49,965 nucleotides of DNA from JAMLHH01 sp035515235. GTDB lineage: Bacteria > Bacteroidota > Bacteroidia > Chitinophagales > JADIYW01. The translations under genes and the position numbers were made by a program. Position 1 is the stretch's first letter, and each line of letters opens with the position of its first letter. The stretch is from NCBI GenBank assembly GCA_035515235.1, contig DATJBS010000002.1:1-49965 (forward strand), given 5' to 3'. Shown here piece after piece: positions 33,939 to 43,027 of the stretch. Below the pieces are notes generated by a model, which saw only the letters and a program-made list of their open reading frames with translations, was not told where the DNA came from and did no database searches.

Positions 33939-34950
33939 GCTTGTCCAATTTCGTATTATTTTCAGTCTTATTCTTCTTTTGAAGATTTTTAATGATGATT
34001 TGTGTTCTATTATAATCTATATATGATTGGGCAGGTGTACCCGTCATTATCGCACCTTGTTTAAGTATAGACTTAGACACTCCAGACTGAGCATTCACTT
34101 TTACATGAGATTCTGTCTTGACATGTGGTGCAAAACCTGCTTGCCCGCCGATTTGGTTATAAGGTCCAATTTGACTACTTCCTGCAATTCCTGCTTGAGC
34201 TGCAATGACCGTATTCTCACCAATAATTACATTATGACCTATCTGTATTAGATTATCTAATTTTACATTTTTTTGAATGATAGTAGAACCCATTGTAGCT
34301 CTATCTATACATGTATTTGCTCCTACTTCTACATGGTCATGAAGTATGACATTTCCCATTTGAGGGATTTTCTGAAAAGTACCATCTTGCTTTGGGGCAA
34401 AACCAAAACCGTCAGTTCCTATTACAGCTCCTGCATGTATGATACAGTGATTTCCAATGATAGAATTATCTAAAACTTTTGCACCTGGATAAATGGTTAC
34501 ATTTTCCCCGATTTCTACTCCATTACCTATATATACTTGAGGATAAAGAATTACTCCATCTCCTATCTTAGAATTGTAGCCAATATAAACACCTTGACCA
34601 ATTTGAATATTTTCACCTAAATGAACATTCGGTTCAGTAAAATATTGATGCTGCTTAAATTCTGGCGATTTGATTGGAAAAAATAATTCTAAAACTTGAG
34701 CAAATGCCAAATAAGGATCATCGACTACCAACCAAATAAATGGAAGTGATGTGTTGACTAATTCTTTTGTTGTAATAATTGCAGAAGCTTTACATTCAGA
34801 AAGTAAAGTGGAATATTTAGAATATTGCAAAAAAGTAATCTCACCATTTTGAGCATATTCAATTCGATTAGGAGCAGATAGCATTTGATGTGCATCTCCT
34901 ATCAATTGTGCATTTAATTTTTCAGATAAATCTTTTACAGAAATTAGCAT
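33931..34950 (-). CDS. lpxD: UDP-3-O-acylglucosamine N-acyltransferase LpxD
   Basis: Third acyl-transfer step of lipid A synthesis. An N-terminal uridine-binding domain (1-100) is followed by a hexapeptide-repeat beta-helix. It includes GTDGFGFAPKQDG and the catalytic His in NLIQIGHNV. Length is 339 residues. The start at 34950 (MLISVKDLSEKL) is preferred because the four residues upstream derive from a TTG start and overlap the HD gene further. From 34950 the overlap with the HD gene is 7 bp. Confidence 0.95.
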   Translation of the reverse strand: MLISVKDLSEKLNAQLIGDAHQMLSAPNRIEYAQNGEITFLQYSKYSTLLSECKASAIITTKELVNTSLPFIWLVVDDPYLAFAQVLELFFPIKSPEFKQHQYFTEPNVHLGENIQIGQGVYIGYNSKIGDGVILYPQVYIGNGVEIGENVTIYPGAKVLDNSIIGNHCIIHAGAVIGTDGFGFAPKQDGTFQKIPQMGNVILHDHVEVGANTCIDRATMGSTIIQKNVKLDNLIQIGHNVIIGENTVIAAQAGIAGSSQIGPYNQIGGQAGFAPHVKTESHVKVNAQSGVSKSILKQGAIMTGTPAQSYIDYNRTQIIIKNLQKKNKTENNTKLDKHD

Positions 34951-36164
34951 GTGGGATGACAAATATAAGATTTCATCATTGGATTAGATAAAGATTTTAT
35001 ACTCAATACTTCTGCAACTTCTACAAAGTCTTTTACAGAACCATCTTTCATTTTTATTAAAATGCTATCTCTACCAGGAATATATGCGTTATTTGTTACA
35101 TCACCTTTATTTAAGAAATATTTTTCAAATCCTTTTAAAGCAGGATGACCTTTAAAAAACTCTGTTTGAATTTTCTGAATATATGCTTCTGAAGAGTGGT
35201 CAATAAATTTTATTTTAAATAGATTCCTGTTAATTATTGCGGTAGATAGATACGATAAAACAGGATCTGAATGGCTCATCCACATTTTTAGCGCATTCAT
35301 GATATCGATATCATCTAATAATACAAATTGTATCAAATGCTCATCTTCTTCCAAAAATGCTTTTAAAGAAACGTCTTTTGAAATAAAATATTCTAAATGT
35401 GGTGTCAAATTCAAATTACATTCTCCTGCTTTGTATAAATCTTTTGCTCTTTGCAAGACATTATTCAGCATATGGTCTGCGGCGATTGCAGTTTTATGTA
35501 AATAGACTTGCCAATACATCAATCTCCTAGAAACAATAAACTTCTCAATAGAATAAATCCCTTTTTCTTCTACTACTAAATCATCTCCTACGACATCTAG
35601 CATTTTTATGATTCGATCATATCCTATAACCCCTTCAGCTACTCCAGTATAAAAACTGTCCCGATTAAGATAATCCATACGATCGGTATCTAATTGACCA
35701 GAAACTAATTGATGTAAAAAGTGCTTATCATAAGTTCCCTTAAATATCTCTATCGCTTTAGTCAATCTTCCATCAAATTCTGTATTGAGCAGTTGAAAAA
35801 TCTTGAGAGAAACTTCTTCATGATGTACACCTTTCAGAATAGTCGCTTCTAAAGTATGTGAAAATGGACCGTGTCCAATATCGTGTAATAAAATAGCTAA
35901 TAGTGTAGATTCAATTTCTAGTTCTGTGATATGATGTCCCTTACTTACCAATACATCTAAGGCGAGTTCCATCAAATGCATAGCGCCCAAAGCGTGATGA
36001 AATCTCGAATGTGTAGCACCAGGATATACCAATTCTGCTAATCCCATCTGTCGTATTCTTCTCAACCTTTGAAAATAAGGATGCGATAAAACATCAAAAA
36101 TTAATTCGGTAGGAATATTCACAAACCCATATACCGGGTCATTGATAATTTTGTATTTATTCAT
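34944..36164 (-). CDS. HD-domain phosphohydrolase
   Basis: A 406-residue metal-dependent hydrolase of the HD superfamily, similar to dNTPase-type proteins. RFHHALG (His56/57) and LLHDIGHGPFSHTLE (His94-Asp95) supply the metal ligands, and QLDTDRMDYLNRDSF carries the further Asp. Substrate is unknown; relatives include dGTPases. It is the first gene of the lipid A operon, an arrangement seen in other Bacteroidota as far as I recall. Transcription probably starts from the box at 36176-36183. Confidence 0.88.
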   Translation of the reverse strand: MNKYKIINDPVYGFVNIPTELIFDVLSHPYFQRLRRIRQMGLAELVYPGATHSRFHHALGAMHLMELALDVLVSKGHHITELEIESTLLAILLHDIGHGPFSHTLEATILKGVHHEEVSLKIFQLLNTEFDGRLTKAIEIFKGTYDKHFLHQLVSGQLDTDRMDYLNRDSFYTGVAEGVIGYDRIIKMLDVVGDDLVVEEKGIYSIEKFIVSRRLMYWQVYLHKTAIAADHMLNNVLQRAKDLYKAGECNLNLTPHLEYFISKDVSLKAFLEEDEHLIQFVLLDDIDIMNALKMWMSHSDPVLSYLSTAIINRNLFKIKFIDHSSEAYIQKIQTEFFKGHPALKGFEKYFLNKGDVTNNAYIPGRDSILIKMKDGSVKDFVEVAEVLSIKSLSNPMMKSYICHPTC

Positions 36165-36175
36165 TGCAGTATTAA

Positions 36176-36183
36176 CAAATATA
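36176..36183 (-). promoter_or_regulatory. -7 box of the HD-lpx operon
   Basis: On the minus strand this reads TATATTTG, an exact TAnnTTTG box, 11 bp upstream of the HD start codon. A -33 element is not clear. The short distance implies a very short leader. Confidence 0.45.
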
Positions 36184-36279
36184 GTGTATTGATTTTTAAG
36201 AGATATTGGTTTTTATAATATAGTTAGATTTAAAAATTCCCTATCTTCAAATTATTATATTTTCAACTATTATTTTCCA

Positions 36280-38406
36280 ATGAGAAATCTTCTACTCTTC
36301 TTGTCTTTTTTGACCTCCACTTCTCTATTATTTGCTCAAAATAATTTAAAAATAGAAGCCAATATTGATTCTATAAAAAGAAAAGTACAATTCGATGCAA
36401 TCGGCGTAAATGCTGAAAGAATGTACTACAGAATACTAGATGAGAACGGTAATGTTCCAGAAGAAATTACGGAAGATATGCTAGAGGCTGAAGATTTAGT
36501 CTACAGATGGCCAGGTGGCGCGACTTCGAATTTCTATCATTACTTTGGTGGCACTTCAAAGGGATATGGACTGAGCAGACAAGAAATCAATGCGATTAGT
36601 CATCCAATGAGTTGCAACCTCCCAAATAATGGTACAGATGAATGCATGACTTTTGAGAAGTATGCAAAAACCAACTATATCCATAATTTACTAGAATTTG
36701 CTGACAGATATTATGACAGATACAAGAAAAAGAAAAGAGTAGTTTGGTTGCCAAATATCTTTACATTTTACATTCACAACAAAAGTGAAATTAGTCTTTT
36801 AGATGGTGCAACGACTATAGAAGAAGCGGAAGACATGATGAAAAATGGTGTAATCACTGCTGATTTCTACAAAAGATTGAAAGACGTAATTGATGTGTAT
36901 GATATCTTAAGAAGCCACCCTTCTATTGAACTAGAAGGAATAGAGTATGGAAATGAATTCTATTTTCACGAGCCTGCTACTGGTTTGAAATACAACGTAG
37001 TCAATAACAATCTGCTTTGGTTAACCAATCAAAAAAAATACAAAAAAACTTTCGGAGAGCACATTACGCTTTATCGTTCTATAGTACAATTTTATAATAG
37101 TGCTTTATTCGATAGAGGGCCTAAAATCCCAACAGCAGTTCCTGTAGGTATCATCTCTTTTTTGGGGAACCAAGCTAATATGAATAGACTTTGGAACGAA
37201 GGAATTAGAGATTCTATTTTACCAATGGTAGATGGCGTAATTCATCATTTTTATTTTAAAATCGATAATGGTCCAAGAATAACTCCTTCTACTGCTGAAG
37301 ATCCAGAAATGGCAGACACATTGATTAAAATAAAACAACTAGCGGATGACTTCATTCACGATAGAATTCCAAGAGTAGATGAAGAGTATGAGAAGTTTTT
37401 TAAACTGACTGAAACAGGTAAAAAAATGTGGATGACGGAATTCAATACGGACAATGGATATTTTGACGGTTATCTAGCTGAATGGCAAAATACTTTCTTT
37501 CATTGTTTCTTCCAATTTGAAGCTTTCCTTTCATTTATAGATAATAAAATGAATTCTGATGTAATGAAATTTGCATTCCCTCACTTATGGGTAAGCTATG
37601 CAAATGATTATAACTACGGAGCATATTCGGCTGAAGTCAATCTTGACGGCACTTACAATAAAATCAAGCGAACGACTTATAACGCCTACTCTATCTTAGG
37701 AGAGCTGGCAAAACATAACTTGTACAAGTTGAATGATTCCATTTCTAATACCAATGAATTGGCAAGGCGTGATTTATTAATCAGAACGTACTTTGAACCA
37801 AGTGAAGATTCTACGGCACAAGAAGTAGGTCGTCTTTTTGTAGTATTTAGTAATAAATCGGGTGAAGTACTCCAATTCAATCCTTCTACCGATTTGTCTA
37901 TTTTATCTCAGTCTATCGACCAATTATCTCTTTCTAATATCTATGCAGAATATTTAAGTGCAGAACATATTTATTCAAGCAACGGTTTTACAATGCTAGA
38001 TACTTTTGATATTAAAACTGAGAATATTAATATTACTAGAATCAATGACATCAGCGCGACAGACAATATTACTTTGCCTGGCTATTCGATTGGATTTATA
38101 TCTATTCCTGTATTAGATGATGAAAAAATTATCACTAGTAGTTTTGACCAACTCGTTAAGAACATTGAGTTATATCCTAATCCTACAAAATCTTCCTTAC
38201 AAATCACATTCAAGGACAGACAATTATTAGATGCTAAATTTCATTGGAAGGTCATAGATGTAATCGGTAAAGAACAAGCAATCAATATCAACAATCAAAC
38301 TTCTAGCACATTACAATTAGATGTCAGCAATTTGGCAAAAGGTATGTATCATTTTGTAATTAATGATTCTAAAGGACAAGTTTCAAAATCATTTGTAGTA
38401 CAATAG
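36280..38406 (+). CDS. Secreted glycosidase-like T9SS cargo protein
   Basis: A 708-residue protein with a signal peptide ending at LLFAQ (about 20). The middle looks like a (beta/alpha)8 glycoside hydrolase of clan GH-A. LVYRWPGGATSNFYHYF resembles the RxPGG segment of arabinofuranosidase-type barrels, Glu226 in EYGNEFYF fits the acid/base GNE motif, and Glu387 in WMTEFNTDNG fits the nucleophile. I cannot name the GH family or substrate. The C-terminus (LYPNPTKSSLQITF ... KGMYHFVI ... KSFVVQ) is a T9SS type A sorting domain. No sugar transporter or SusCD pair is nearby, so this is not a polysaccharide-utilisation locus. Confidence 0.65.
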   Translation: MRNLLLFLSFLTSTSLLFAQNNLKIEANIDSIKRKVQFDAIGVNAERMYYRILDENGNVPEEITEDMLEAEDLVYRWPGGATSNFYHYFGGTSKGYGLSRQEINAISHPMSCNLPNNGTDECMTFEKYAKTNYIHNLLEFADRYYDRYKKKKRVVWLPNIFTFYIHNKSEISLLDGATTIEEAEDMMKNGVITADFYKRLKDVIDVYDILRSHPSIELEGIEYGNEFYFHEPATGLKYNVVNNNLLWLTNQKKYKKTFGEHITLYRSIVQFYNSALFDRGPKIPTAVPVGIISFLGNQANMNRLWNEGIRDSILPMVDGVIHHFYFKIDNGPRITPSTAEDPEMADTLIKIKQLADDFIHDRIPRVDEEYEKFFKLTETGKKMWMTEFNTDNGYFDGYLAEWQNTFFHCFFQFEAFLSFIDNKMNSDVMKFAFPHLWVSYANDYNYGAYSAEVNLDGTYNKIKRTTYNAYSILGELAKHNLYKLNDSISNTNELARRDLLIRTYFEPSEDSTAQEVGRLFVVFSNKSGEVLQFNPSTDLSILSQSIDQLSLSNIYAEYLSAEHIYSSNGFTMLDTFDIKTENINITRINDISATDNITLPGYSIGFISIPVLDDEKIITSSFDQLVKNIELYPNPTKSSLQITFKDRQLLDAKFHWKVIDVIGKEQAININNQTSSTLQLDVSNLAKGMYHFVINDSKGQVSKSFVVQ

Positions 38407-38413
38407 ATTATCC

Positions 38414-39169
38414 TTAGAAAGATACGCCTATCTTATTTTCGAAGGAGTGTGTAACTGGTGAAATTCCTTCTGATGGATAAGTGTCAAAATTGAGTTTATA
38501 CGCCATACCGATATAGAATCTCTTAGAGATTTTAGCTCTAAGTTCGGTGATATTCGAAACTCTGTAATCTTTCCATTTATCTAATCTTGGTTGATAGTAA
38601 GAAGTCGATAAAATCGATATAAAGTCATTTGGAAAAACGCTGAAAGACACATAAGTACTGTTTCTATGTTCTTTGAGGTATAAGATGGTATTATCCTTAT
38701 TGAGTTCTTTGGTGTATTCAAACATGTAAAGAACACCAATATATAAAAGACCTTTATCTCTTTCTAGCAATTTGAAACGAGGTCCAGTACCATTTAAAAT
38801 TCTCAAATTAATTCTTGTTATTTTGTTGAATTGATATTGAGAAAAGACTTCCCATCTCAACCAAGAAGGTTGGAGTTTTCGATTGTATCTTAAATGTAAA
38901 TAGGCATTATGCGTATTCGTTTTACTACTCGCTCCCGACCAATTGTACTCTCCCAATAATAAGTACAAGTTCTTTTTGGTTTTATATTGAACTCTTGCGT
39001 CAGAATTAGAAGTAAAAACACTTCCTACTTCTTTGACAAATTTAAATCCCGTATTCACTTCGCCGTACCAACCTGTTGTATCTGTTTGCACTCTTCGCGC
39101 TTCAATATTAGTCACTTGAGCTTGTGCAAGACCGCAAAAAATTAAAAGTATAGTCGCTATTATTCTCAT
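38414..39169 (-). CDS. DUF481-like outer-membrane beta-barrel protein
   Basis: A 251-residue protein with a signal peptide (MRIIATILLIFCGLAQA) followed by alternating short amphipathic strands and a terminal aromatic residue (GVSF), the pattern of a small outer-membrane barrel. Strands such as KNLYLLLGEYNW and NAYLHLRYNRKL, and the FSQYQFNKITRINLRILNGTGPRF segment, resemble DUF481 proteins. Function unknown. It overlaps the stop of the yggS gene by 4 bp, so the two are co-transcribed. Confidence 0.65.
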   Translation of the reverse strand: MRIIATILLIFCGLAQAQVTNIEARRVQTDTTGWYGEVNTGFKFVKEVGSVFTSNSDARVQYKTKKNLYLLLGEYNWSGASSKTNTHNAYLHLRYNRKLQPSWLRWEVFSQYQFNKITRINLRILNGTGPRFKLLERDKGLLYIGVLYMFEYTKELNKDNTILYLKEHRNSTYVSFSVFPNDFISILSTSYYQPRLDKWKDYRVSNITELRAKISKRFYIGMAYKLNFDTYPSEGISPVTHSFENKIGVSF

Positions 39170-39825
39170 GAGTAATTTCTTTTTCCGAAAATCAAACTTC
39201 CTATTCTCACCATATTACTTCCCTCTTCGATAGCCAATTCATAATCACCAGACATCCCCATAGAAAGTGTGTCAAAAGATGCATTTTGCAAATACAATTT
39301 AGATTGGTCAAAAATCACTTTCAAAGTTTTAAATTCAGTTCTCACGACATTGATATCATCTGAAAAAGTAGCCATTCCCATCAAACCTCTTACTCTTAAG
39401 TGAGAATATTGGTCTGAATTTACTTTTTCCAAAATTGTTTTTAATTCAGTTTCATCCAAACCGTATTTTGTATCTTCTTTTGCAATATGCATTTGGAGCA
39501 ATATATCTACAGTCCTATCAATTTTCTTAGCTTGTTTTTGAATCTCTTTTAATAGTTTCTCACTATCTACAGAATGAATTAAAGTCACAAAAGGAACGAT
39601 TTGCTTGACTTTATTGGATTGAAGATGTCCTATCATATGCCATTGAATATCAGCAGGCAATAAATCCTTTTTCTCTAAAAGCTCTTGTACTTTATTTTCT
39701 CCAAATATTTTAATCCCTTGATGATAGACTTCCATGATTCTATCTGTTGGATATGTTTTACTCACAACGACCAACTGAGCATGATGTTCTTCAACGAATT
39801 TTGTAATTTTATTCAATACATCCAT
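39166..39825 (-). CDS. yggS: YggS-family PLP homeostasis protein
   Basis: A 219-residue alanine-racemase-like single-domain protein that binds PLP and buffers vitamin B6 and amino-acid pools. Lys23 in VVVSKTYP holds PLP. FGENKVQEL, WHMIGHLQSNK, GLMGMATF and the phosphate-binding SMGMSGDYELAIEEGSNMVRIGS block are all intact. Its start codon is only 5 bp from the divergent lipoprotein start, so its promoter must lie inside that gene's coding region or the leader is minimal. Confidence 0.93.
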   Translation of the reverse strand: MDVLNKITKFVEEHHAQLVVVSKTYPTDRIMEVYHQGIKIFGENKVQELLEKKDLLPADIQWHMIGHLQSNKVKQIVPFVTLIHSVDSEKLLKEIQKQAKKIDRTVDILLQMHIAKEDTKYGLDETELKTILEKVNSDQYSHLRVRGLMGMATFSDDINVVRTEFKTLKVIFDQSKLYLQNASFDTLSMGMSGDYELAIEEGSNMVRIGSLIFGKRNYS

Positions 39826-39830
39826 TTAAT

Positions 39831-40202
39831 ATGAGTTTTCTGATCAGAACCTACAAATATACACTTCTCTTTTTTGCTTTAAATATCTTGATAGCTTGTA
39901 ATACTTCTGAAAAGGAAATTCCACCTTCAGATTTATTGAGTGAAGAAAAAATGGGACATATTATAGCAGACCTATTATTGGTTCAAAATTATTTATCTGG
40001 AACGTTTAGTCCCAACTTTTCAACTTTAGAGTTATCAAGTGACCCATATATCAATGAAAAATACCAGCTTACAGATAGTCAAGCTTACCATTCTTATCAG
40101 TATTATTTAAAAGATTCTGAAAAATTTAATCGAATTTTAGAAGTGGCTAAAGACACTTTAGATCAAATCAATAAGAAATTCACACCTGAGTTAGAAGAAT
40201 AG
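39831..40202 (+). CDS. DUF4296 lipoprotein
   Basis: A small protein of 123 residues with a signal sequence and lipobox LIAC (Cys23). The mature part begins with acidic PPSDLLSEEKMGHIIADLLLVQ, which is the DUF4296 pattern, and ends in a helix with YQYYLKDSEKFNRILEVAKDTLDQI. Function is unknown; the family is essentially confined to Bacteroidota. The start is 5 bp from the divergent yggS start, and no other ATG precedes the signal sequence. Confidence 0.8.
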   Translation: MSFLIRTYKYTLLFFALNILIACNTSEKEIPPSDLLSEEKMGHIIADLLLVQNYLSGTFSPNFSTLELSSDPYINEKYQLTDSQAYHSYQYYLKDSEKFNRILEVAKDTLDQINKKFTPELEE

Positions 40203-40233
40203 TACTTTCCGAACAATTTCAGACAACTTCTAA

Positions 40234-40264
40234 TTTGAATTTAGATTTTAAAAAAGTAAATTAG
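40234..40264 (+). promoter_or_regulatory. Candidate promoter of the bio operon
   Basis: TTTG (40234-40237), 19 bp, then TAAATTAG (40257-40264), one base from TAnnTTTG. It ends 16 bp before the bioB ATG. I saw no convincing BirA-type operator around it. Confidence 0.5.
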
Positions 40265-40280
40265 ACGTAAAATTGAGTAT

Positions 40281-41273
40281 ATGTCTGATATTAAAAATGA
40301 CTGGAGTGTTCAAGAAATTTCAGAAATTTATCATAGTCCCCTTTTAGATTTAGTATATAGAGCAGCTACTGTTCATCGTCAACATCATTCTCCTAGTGAG
40401 GTTCAAGTCTGCACTCTACTCTCTGTCAAAACGGGCGGCTGTCCCGAAGACTGTGCGTATTGTCCACAAGCAGCAAGATATCAGACTGATGTAAAAGCTC
40501 ATAAATTATTAGACGTAGATACTGTTTTAGAAAAAGCTCGTGAAGCTAAAGACAATGGATCTACAAGATTTTGCATGGGAGCAGCATGGAGAGAAGTCCG
40601 TGAAAACAAAGACTTCGACAAAGTGCTCGACATGGTCAAAGGAGTGAACGAGCTAGGTATGGAAGTCTGCTGTACCATGGGAATGTTGACCGAAAATCAA
40701 GCAGATAAATTAAAAGATGCTGGTCTCCACGCATACAATCACAATCTCGACACCTCAGAAGAGCATTATAGTAAAGTAATTTCTACAAGAACATATGACG
40801 ATAGATTACAAACTATTGGAAATGTTAGAAAAGCCGGCATCAGTGTTTGTAGTGGAGGGATAATTGGATTAGGTGAAACTCATGAAGCTCGAATAGGAAT
40901 GCTATATACTTTGGCGACACTTCCTGAGCATCCTGAATCTGTACCTGTAAACGCATTAGTAGCTGTCGCAGGCACGCCTTTAGAAAACATGGCTAGAGTT
41001 CCTGTTTTTGATATGGTTCGAATGATTGCCACTGCTCGTATTTTAATGCCCTTGACTATGGTGAGACTTTCCGCAGGAAGATTAGATATGCCGGTTTCAG
41101 AACAAGCTTTTTGCTTTATGGCTGGCGCGAATTCAATTTTTGCAGGAGATAAATTATTGACGACTCCTAACCCAGGATATACCGACGATATGGCCATGTT
41201 TGATTTATTAGGTTTACGCCCAAGAGCATCTTCCAAAAAAGAAGATATAGAATCTAATGCTATCCTTGCTTGA
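40281..41273 (+). CDS. bioB: Biotin synthase
   Basis: Radical-SAM enzyme that inserts sulfur into dethiobiotin, the last step of biotin synthesis. Length is 330 residues. Cys54, Cys58 and Cys61 in GGCPEDCAYCPQ bind the 4Fe-4S cluster. CMGAAWREV, YNHNLDTSEEHY, CSGGIIGLGE and RLSAGR are standard BioB blocks, the last near the 2Fe-2S cluster. It is the first gene of bioB-bioF-bioD-bioA and overlaps bioF by 17 bp. Confidence 0.98.
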   Translation: MSDIKNDWSVQEISEIYHSPLLDLVYRAATVHRQHHSPSEVQVCTLLSVKTGGCPEDCAYCPQAARYQTDVKAHKLLDVDTVLEKAREAKDNGSTRFCMGAAWREVRENKDFDKVLDMVKGVNELGMEVCCTMGMLTENQADKLKDAGLHAYNHNLDTSEEHYSKVISTRTYDDRLQTIGNVRKAGISVCSGGIIGLGETHEARIGMLYTLATLPEHPESVPVNALVAVAGTPLENMARVPVFDMVRMIATARILMPLTMVRLSAGRLDMPVSEQAFCFMAGANSIFAGDKLLTTPNPGYTDDMAMFDLLGLRPRASSKKEDIESNAILA

Positions 41274-42396
41274 TCAAAACACAGTAAATAAAAGAATTTC
41301 AAACGCTCTTCAACTTAGAATTGATCAAGGGCGGTATAGACAATTAACTATACTAGAAGCTGAAATTGATTTTAGATCCAATGATTATTTGGGGTTATCT
41401 CAATCAGCGTGGATAAAAAATGAACTTAAAAAGTTAAATAATAGAAATTTAGGTTCTACAGGTTCAAGGCTCCTCAGCGGAAATTCCAAAATACATTTAG
41501 AAACTGAACAGTTTTTAGCAGATCATTATCAATCTGAAGCAGCACTTATCTTCAATTCTGGTTTTGATGCCAATGTAGGGTTGCTTTCTACTGTAATTCG
41601 TCCGTGTGATCTCGTTTTTTATGATGAAGCTATTCATGCTTCTATGCATCAAGGATTGAAGTTAGCTGGAGCTGAATTACATGCATTCTCACATAATAAC
41701 ACTACAAATCTTCAACAATTATTAGAGCAATTTCATACAGATCGAATCGTATGGATCGTCTGTGAAAGTTATTATTCGATGGATGGAGATAAAGCTCCTT
41801 TAGTAGATTTTGTAGAATTAGCTCAAAAGTACTCTGCTCAAATCATTGTAGATGAAGCACATGCTGTAGGATGCTTTGGAGAAAATGGTCGTGGATTATG
41901 TGATGAAAATGATATCTCAGAACAAATTTTTGCAAGAGTAGTAACTTTTGGAAAAGCTTTGGGAGCACACGGCGCTGCTGTTCTTTGTGACTTAGCTACT
42001 CAGCAATATTTGATTAATTTCTGCAAAACGTTTATCTATACAACTGCACTTCCAGTTCATGACATTCAGCATATTAAAATCGCACATTTATTCCTACAAA
42101 AATTCCATCAGGCACAAAAGAAACTAGAGCAGAATATTCAATATTTCCATCAAAAAACCAGAGGACTTTCTTCACTTAAAGGTGATGGTCCTGTTTATGG
42201 ATTTGTAATCCCAGGGGAAATAAAAGTGAAACATATTGCTCAACAACTTCAAAATAAAGGAATAGCAATCCAAGCCATTGTAGCACCCACAATTCCTATT
42301 GGAGAAGAAATGCTAAGGATTAATCTTCATAGTTTCAATTCTATTCAAGAGATAGATATTTTGATAAATTCATTACATCAATTGTATCATGAATAA
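41257..42396 (+). CDS. bioF: 8-amino-7-oxononanoate synthase
   Basis: PLP-dependent condensation of pimeloyl thioester with alanine. Length is 379 residues. Motifs are FRSNDYLGLS, GSTGSRLLSGN, VDEAHAVGCFGENGRG (Asp199) and the PLP Lys233 in VTFGKALGAHGAAV. As an alpha-oxoamine synthase it could in principle serve another acyl-CoA, but its place in the bio operon settles the call. It overlaps bioB by 17 bp and bioD by 8 bp. Confidence 0.93.
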   Translation: MLSLLDQNTVNKRISNALQLRIDQGRYRQLTILEAEIDFRSNDYLGLSQSAWIKNELKKLNNRNLGSTGSRLLSGNSKIHLETEQFLADHYQSEAALIFNSGFDANVGLLSTVIRPCDLVFYDEAIHASMHQGLKLAGAELHAFSHNNTTNLQQLLEQFHTDRIVWIVCESYYSMDGDKAPLVDFVELAQKYSAQIIVDEAHAVGCFGENGRGLCDENDISEQIFARVVTFGKALGAHGAAVLCDLATQQYLINFCKTFIYTTALPVHDIQHIKIAHLFLQKFHQAQKKLEQNIQYFHQKTRGLSSLKGDGPVYGFVIPGEIKVKHIAQQLQNKGIAIQAIVAPTIPIGEEMLRINLHSFNSIQEIDILINSLHQLYHE

Positions 42397-43027
42397 GCAA
42401 ATAGCCATTGTTGGAATTGGAACAGAAGTAGGAAAGACATTGGTTTCAGCTATTGCTACTATTGCATTCAGCGCGACTTATTGGAAGCCTATACAAACCG
42501 GTTATCTCAACGGTGAAGGAGATATTGATAGTCGCACCGTTCGTGGTTGGACGAATGCCACCATTTATCCAGAAGCGTATCTTTTACAAGAACCACTTTC
42601 GCCTCATATTGCTGCTCAAATAGATGAAGTAGAAATTGACCTCTCAAAATTACTCATACCAAAAGATATTGAAGGCAATCTTATTATTGAAACTGCTGGC
42701 GGACTGATGGTTCCTATCAATGACCAATCCCTGTATTTGGATATTATACAACAATGGAATATTCCTGTAATATTGACCATGAACCAATATTTGGGCAATA
42801 TCAATCATACGATATTGAGTATCGAAATGCTAAAATCCAAGAACATTCCTATTCTTGGAATCGTTTCTAATGGAGTAGCTTTACCAGATACAAATAGATG
42901 GATAGCACAATATTCTAAAGTTCCAATAATTTTAGAGATTCCGATATTAGAAAATATTACTGCAGAAGTTCTTCAAGATTTAGCTGCACAATTAAAAATT
43001 AACATTGAAAATTATGGAGTGGAGTGA
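42389..43027 (+). CDS. bioD: Dethiobiotin synthetase
   Basis: ATP-dependent closure of the ureido ring of dethiobiotin from 7,8-diaminopelargonate and CO2. Length is 212 residues. The P-loop GTEVGKT is at 11-17, followed by YWKPIQTG and ETAGGLMVPI, both characteristic of BioD. It overlaps the genes on both sides, by 8 bp with bioF and 14 bp with bioA, so the four genes are translated as a block. Confidence 0.95.
   Translation: MNKQIAIVGIGTEVGKTLVSAIATIAFSATYWKPIQTGYLNGEGDIDSRTVRGWTNATIYPEAYLLQEPLSPHIAAQIDEVEIDLSKLLIPKDIEGNLIIETAGGLMVPINDQSLYLDIIQQWNIPVILTMNQYLGNINHTILSIEMLKSKNIPILGIVSNGVALPDTNRWIAQYSKVPIILEIPILENITAEVLQDLAAQLKINIENYGVE

Noticed and set aside
36280..40202. Polysaccharide-utilisation locus
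   Set aside because: One glycosidase-like protein is present, but there is no SusC/SusD pair, sulfatase, or sugar regulator.
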